This document shows positions 62,882-64,000 of a stretch of DNA of 64,000 nt, in pieces. Each line of letters starts with the position of its first letter. The first letter of the stretch is position 1. Under the pieces are notes generated by a model. It had not been told where the DNA came from and made no database searches. It saw only the letters and a list, made by a program, of their open reading frames with translations. Source of the stretch: Pirellulales bacterium (GTDB taxonomy: Bacteria; Planctomycetota; Planctomycetia; Pirellulales; Thermoguttaceae); the NCBI GenBank assembly GCA_016931995.1, contig JAFGDS010000042.1:124001-188000 (forward strand). The letters are read 5' to 3'. A program made the position numbers and the translations under genes.

Positions 62882-64000
62882 ATGATCCGTCGCTTCGTCC
62901 GCCTGTTCGCCTGGTCCCTCGCGATGGCCGGGGTAACGCCCTGCGCCGGCGCGTGCGCGACAAGCTCCGCGTCGACGGCGGGTCAGGTGGGCGTCGCCTC
63001 CGGACATTTCGGTTTCGCGCCGCTGTTGGCCCACGCCTGGGGACCCGCCCACCTCGCCCTCATCGGCGTGATCATCGGCGGCTTCGTGCTGATGGTCTTC
63101 CTGAACCGCTGGTTCGCCCGGCGGGAGTTGAACGAGATCCGAACCCGGCTGGCGCTAAGCCGGCAGAAGGAACGCGAGCTCCGTCAATCGGAATCCTGGT
63201 ACCGCGGCCTCTACGAATGCAGTCGAGACGCCGTCATGCTGCTCGACGAGCGAGGTTTCCTCGACTGCAACACCGCCACGCTCTCGTTGTTCGGCTGCGC
63301 CGACCGCGAGGAGTTCATCGCGTGCCATCCCAGCGAATTGTCGACGGCAACCCAACCGGACGGCCGCGAATCGCGCGAATCGGCCGACGAAAAAATCGCC
63401 ACGGCCATCCAGGAGGGAACCTGCAGCTTCGAGTGGCGGCACCAACGCGTCGACGGCACGCCCTTCATGGCCGAGGTGCTCCTCAGCCGCATCGAACATC
63501 AGGACCGGCACGTCCTCCTGGCCCTCGTCCGCGATATCTCGGAGCGAAAACGCACGGAAGACGCCCTGCGCGCCGCCTCGCGCAACGCCACGGAGGCCAA
63601 CGAGGCCAAAACGACCTTCCTGGCAAACGTCTCCCACGAGCTGCGCACCCCCCTGCACGGCATCCTCAGCTTCGCCGCCTTCGGCATGAGGAGAACGGAA
63701 CTGCTCGGCGAAGGCGAATTGCACGAATACTTCGAATTGATCCGCCAGAGCGGCCATTCGCTCCTGGCGCTGGTGAACGACCTGCTCGATCTGTCGAAAT
63801 TCGAGACCGGCCAATCCGATCTCGTTCCCAACCGCGTCAACATGAACGCCCTGATCCTGCGCGTGATCGACGAGTGCCGCTCCATGGCGGCCCGGCGCGG
63901 GATCATGATCCGCCTGGCCGACGGCGACGCGGAATTGCCCGTCTGGTGCGACGAAAACCGCATGACCCAGGTCGTGCGGAACCTGATGCGCAACGCCATC
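62882..64000 (+). CDS. PAS histidine kinase, truncated at the window end
   Basis: The frame opens at ATG 62882 (AGAGGA upstream) and runs off the window at 64000; 373 residues are visible. Signal or TM segment near the N-terminus (LFAWSLAMAGV), a second TM (LIGVIIGGFVLMVFLNRWF), a PAS domain (AVMLLDERGFLDCNTATLSL), and HisKA with H252 in NVSHELRTPLHGILSFAAFG. The ATPase domain has just begun. Its HisKA motif is nearly the same as that of the kinase at 59020, so they are paralogues flanking the HD-GYP gene. Confidence 0.9.
   Translation, partial: MIRRFVRLFAWSLAMAGVTPCAGACATSSASTAGQVGVASGHFGFAPLLAHAWGPAHLALIGVIIGGFVLMVFLNRWFARRELNEIRTRLALSRQKERELRQSESWYRGLYECSRDAVMLLDERGFLDCNTATLSLFGCADREEFIACHPSELSTATQPDGRESRESADEKIATAIQEGTCSFEWRHQRVDGTPFMAEVLLSRIEHQDRHVLLALVRDISERKRTEDALRAASRNATEANEAKTTFLANVSHELRTPLHGILSFAAFGMRRTELLGEGELHEYFELIRQSGHSLLALVNDLLDLSKFETGQSDLVPNRVNMNALILRVIDECRSMAARRGIMIRLADGDAELPVWCDENRMTQVVRNLMRNAI

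Overview
The window is a GC-rich bacterial chromosome segment that most likely comes from a planctomycete, with the Pirellulales as the best guess. The reasons are DUF1559/prepilin-type proteins (three), PEP-CTERM surface proteins carrying dockerin-like repeats, an ECF sigma-FecR pair, a DUF6800-type small protein, many GTG starts, and intergenic space filled with families of short inverted repeats. I see no rRNA, tRNA, CRISPR array, prophage or insertion-sequence transposase. The taxonomic call is inference from family content.

Layout. 1-4571 (minus): an ECF sigma factor and FecR-type regulator, followed on the same strand by a LamG/PEP-CTERM protein, a secreted glycosidase-like beta-propeller and a truncated prepilin-like protein. 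4830-7308 (minus): a tightly overlapping trio of PhoB-type response regulator, DUF1638 protein and UROD-type methyltransferase. 7620-24478: mostly housekeeping and envelope genes (DedA, LOG, DUF1559, GH172-like, dapB with a membrane-anchored prenyltransferase-repeat protein, DUF6800, metallo-beta-lactamase RNase, GT29, serS, alpha/beta hydrolase, GT39-like membrane protein), separated by repeat elements. 24614-32915 (minus): a phosphoesterase-LamG-dockerin-PEP-CTERM protein, then an operon of prepilin-like protein, lipoprotein and a 1478-residue surface protein built from four units of about 342 residues.

33373-39461: a divergent promoter pair, a candidate terminated small RNA on the minus strand, and on the plus strand a SorC regulator, a glycerophosphodiesterase, a GlpD-type dehydrogenase, an RpiB-type isomerase and a glycerol-1-phosphate-dehydrogenase-like protein. 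A shared palindrome in front of the regulator and of the following operon suggests a SorC regulon for polyol or glycerol phosphates. 39490-46292: larC, a pseudo-receiver protein, a toroid-like protein, a HAD phosphatase, a TauE permease and a second secreted GDPD.

46489-64000: a chemosensory locus. A CheY-like protein diverges from cheA (hybrid with a receiver), cheW, two chemoreceptors (one with a duplicated sensor and a C-terminal CZB zinc domain), cheB and cheR. These are followed by a CBS protein, a PAS histidine kinase, a receiver-HD-GYP protein and a second PAS histidine kinase cut by the window end. No flagellar genes are present, so the output could be type IV pili, development or cyclic-di-GMP.

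The most unusual signals are: (1) inverted repeats nested inside one another in intergenic space; (2) repeats that supply the stop codon or the C-terminal tail of upstream genes in at least four cases; (3) the mirror-image promoter pair with a strong terminator before the next gene; (4) the candidate SorC operators; (5) the four-unit giant PEP-CTERM protein.
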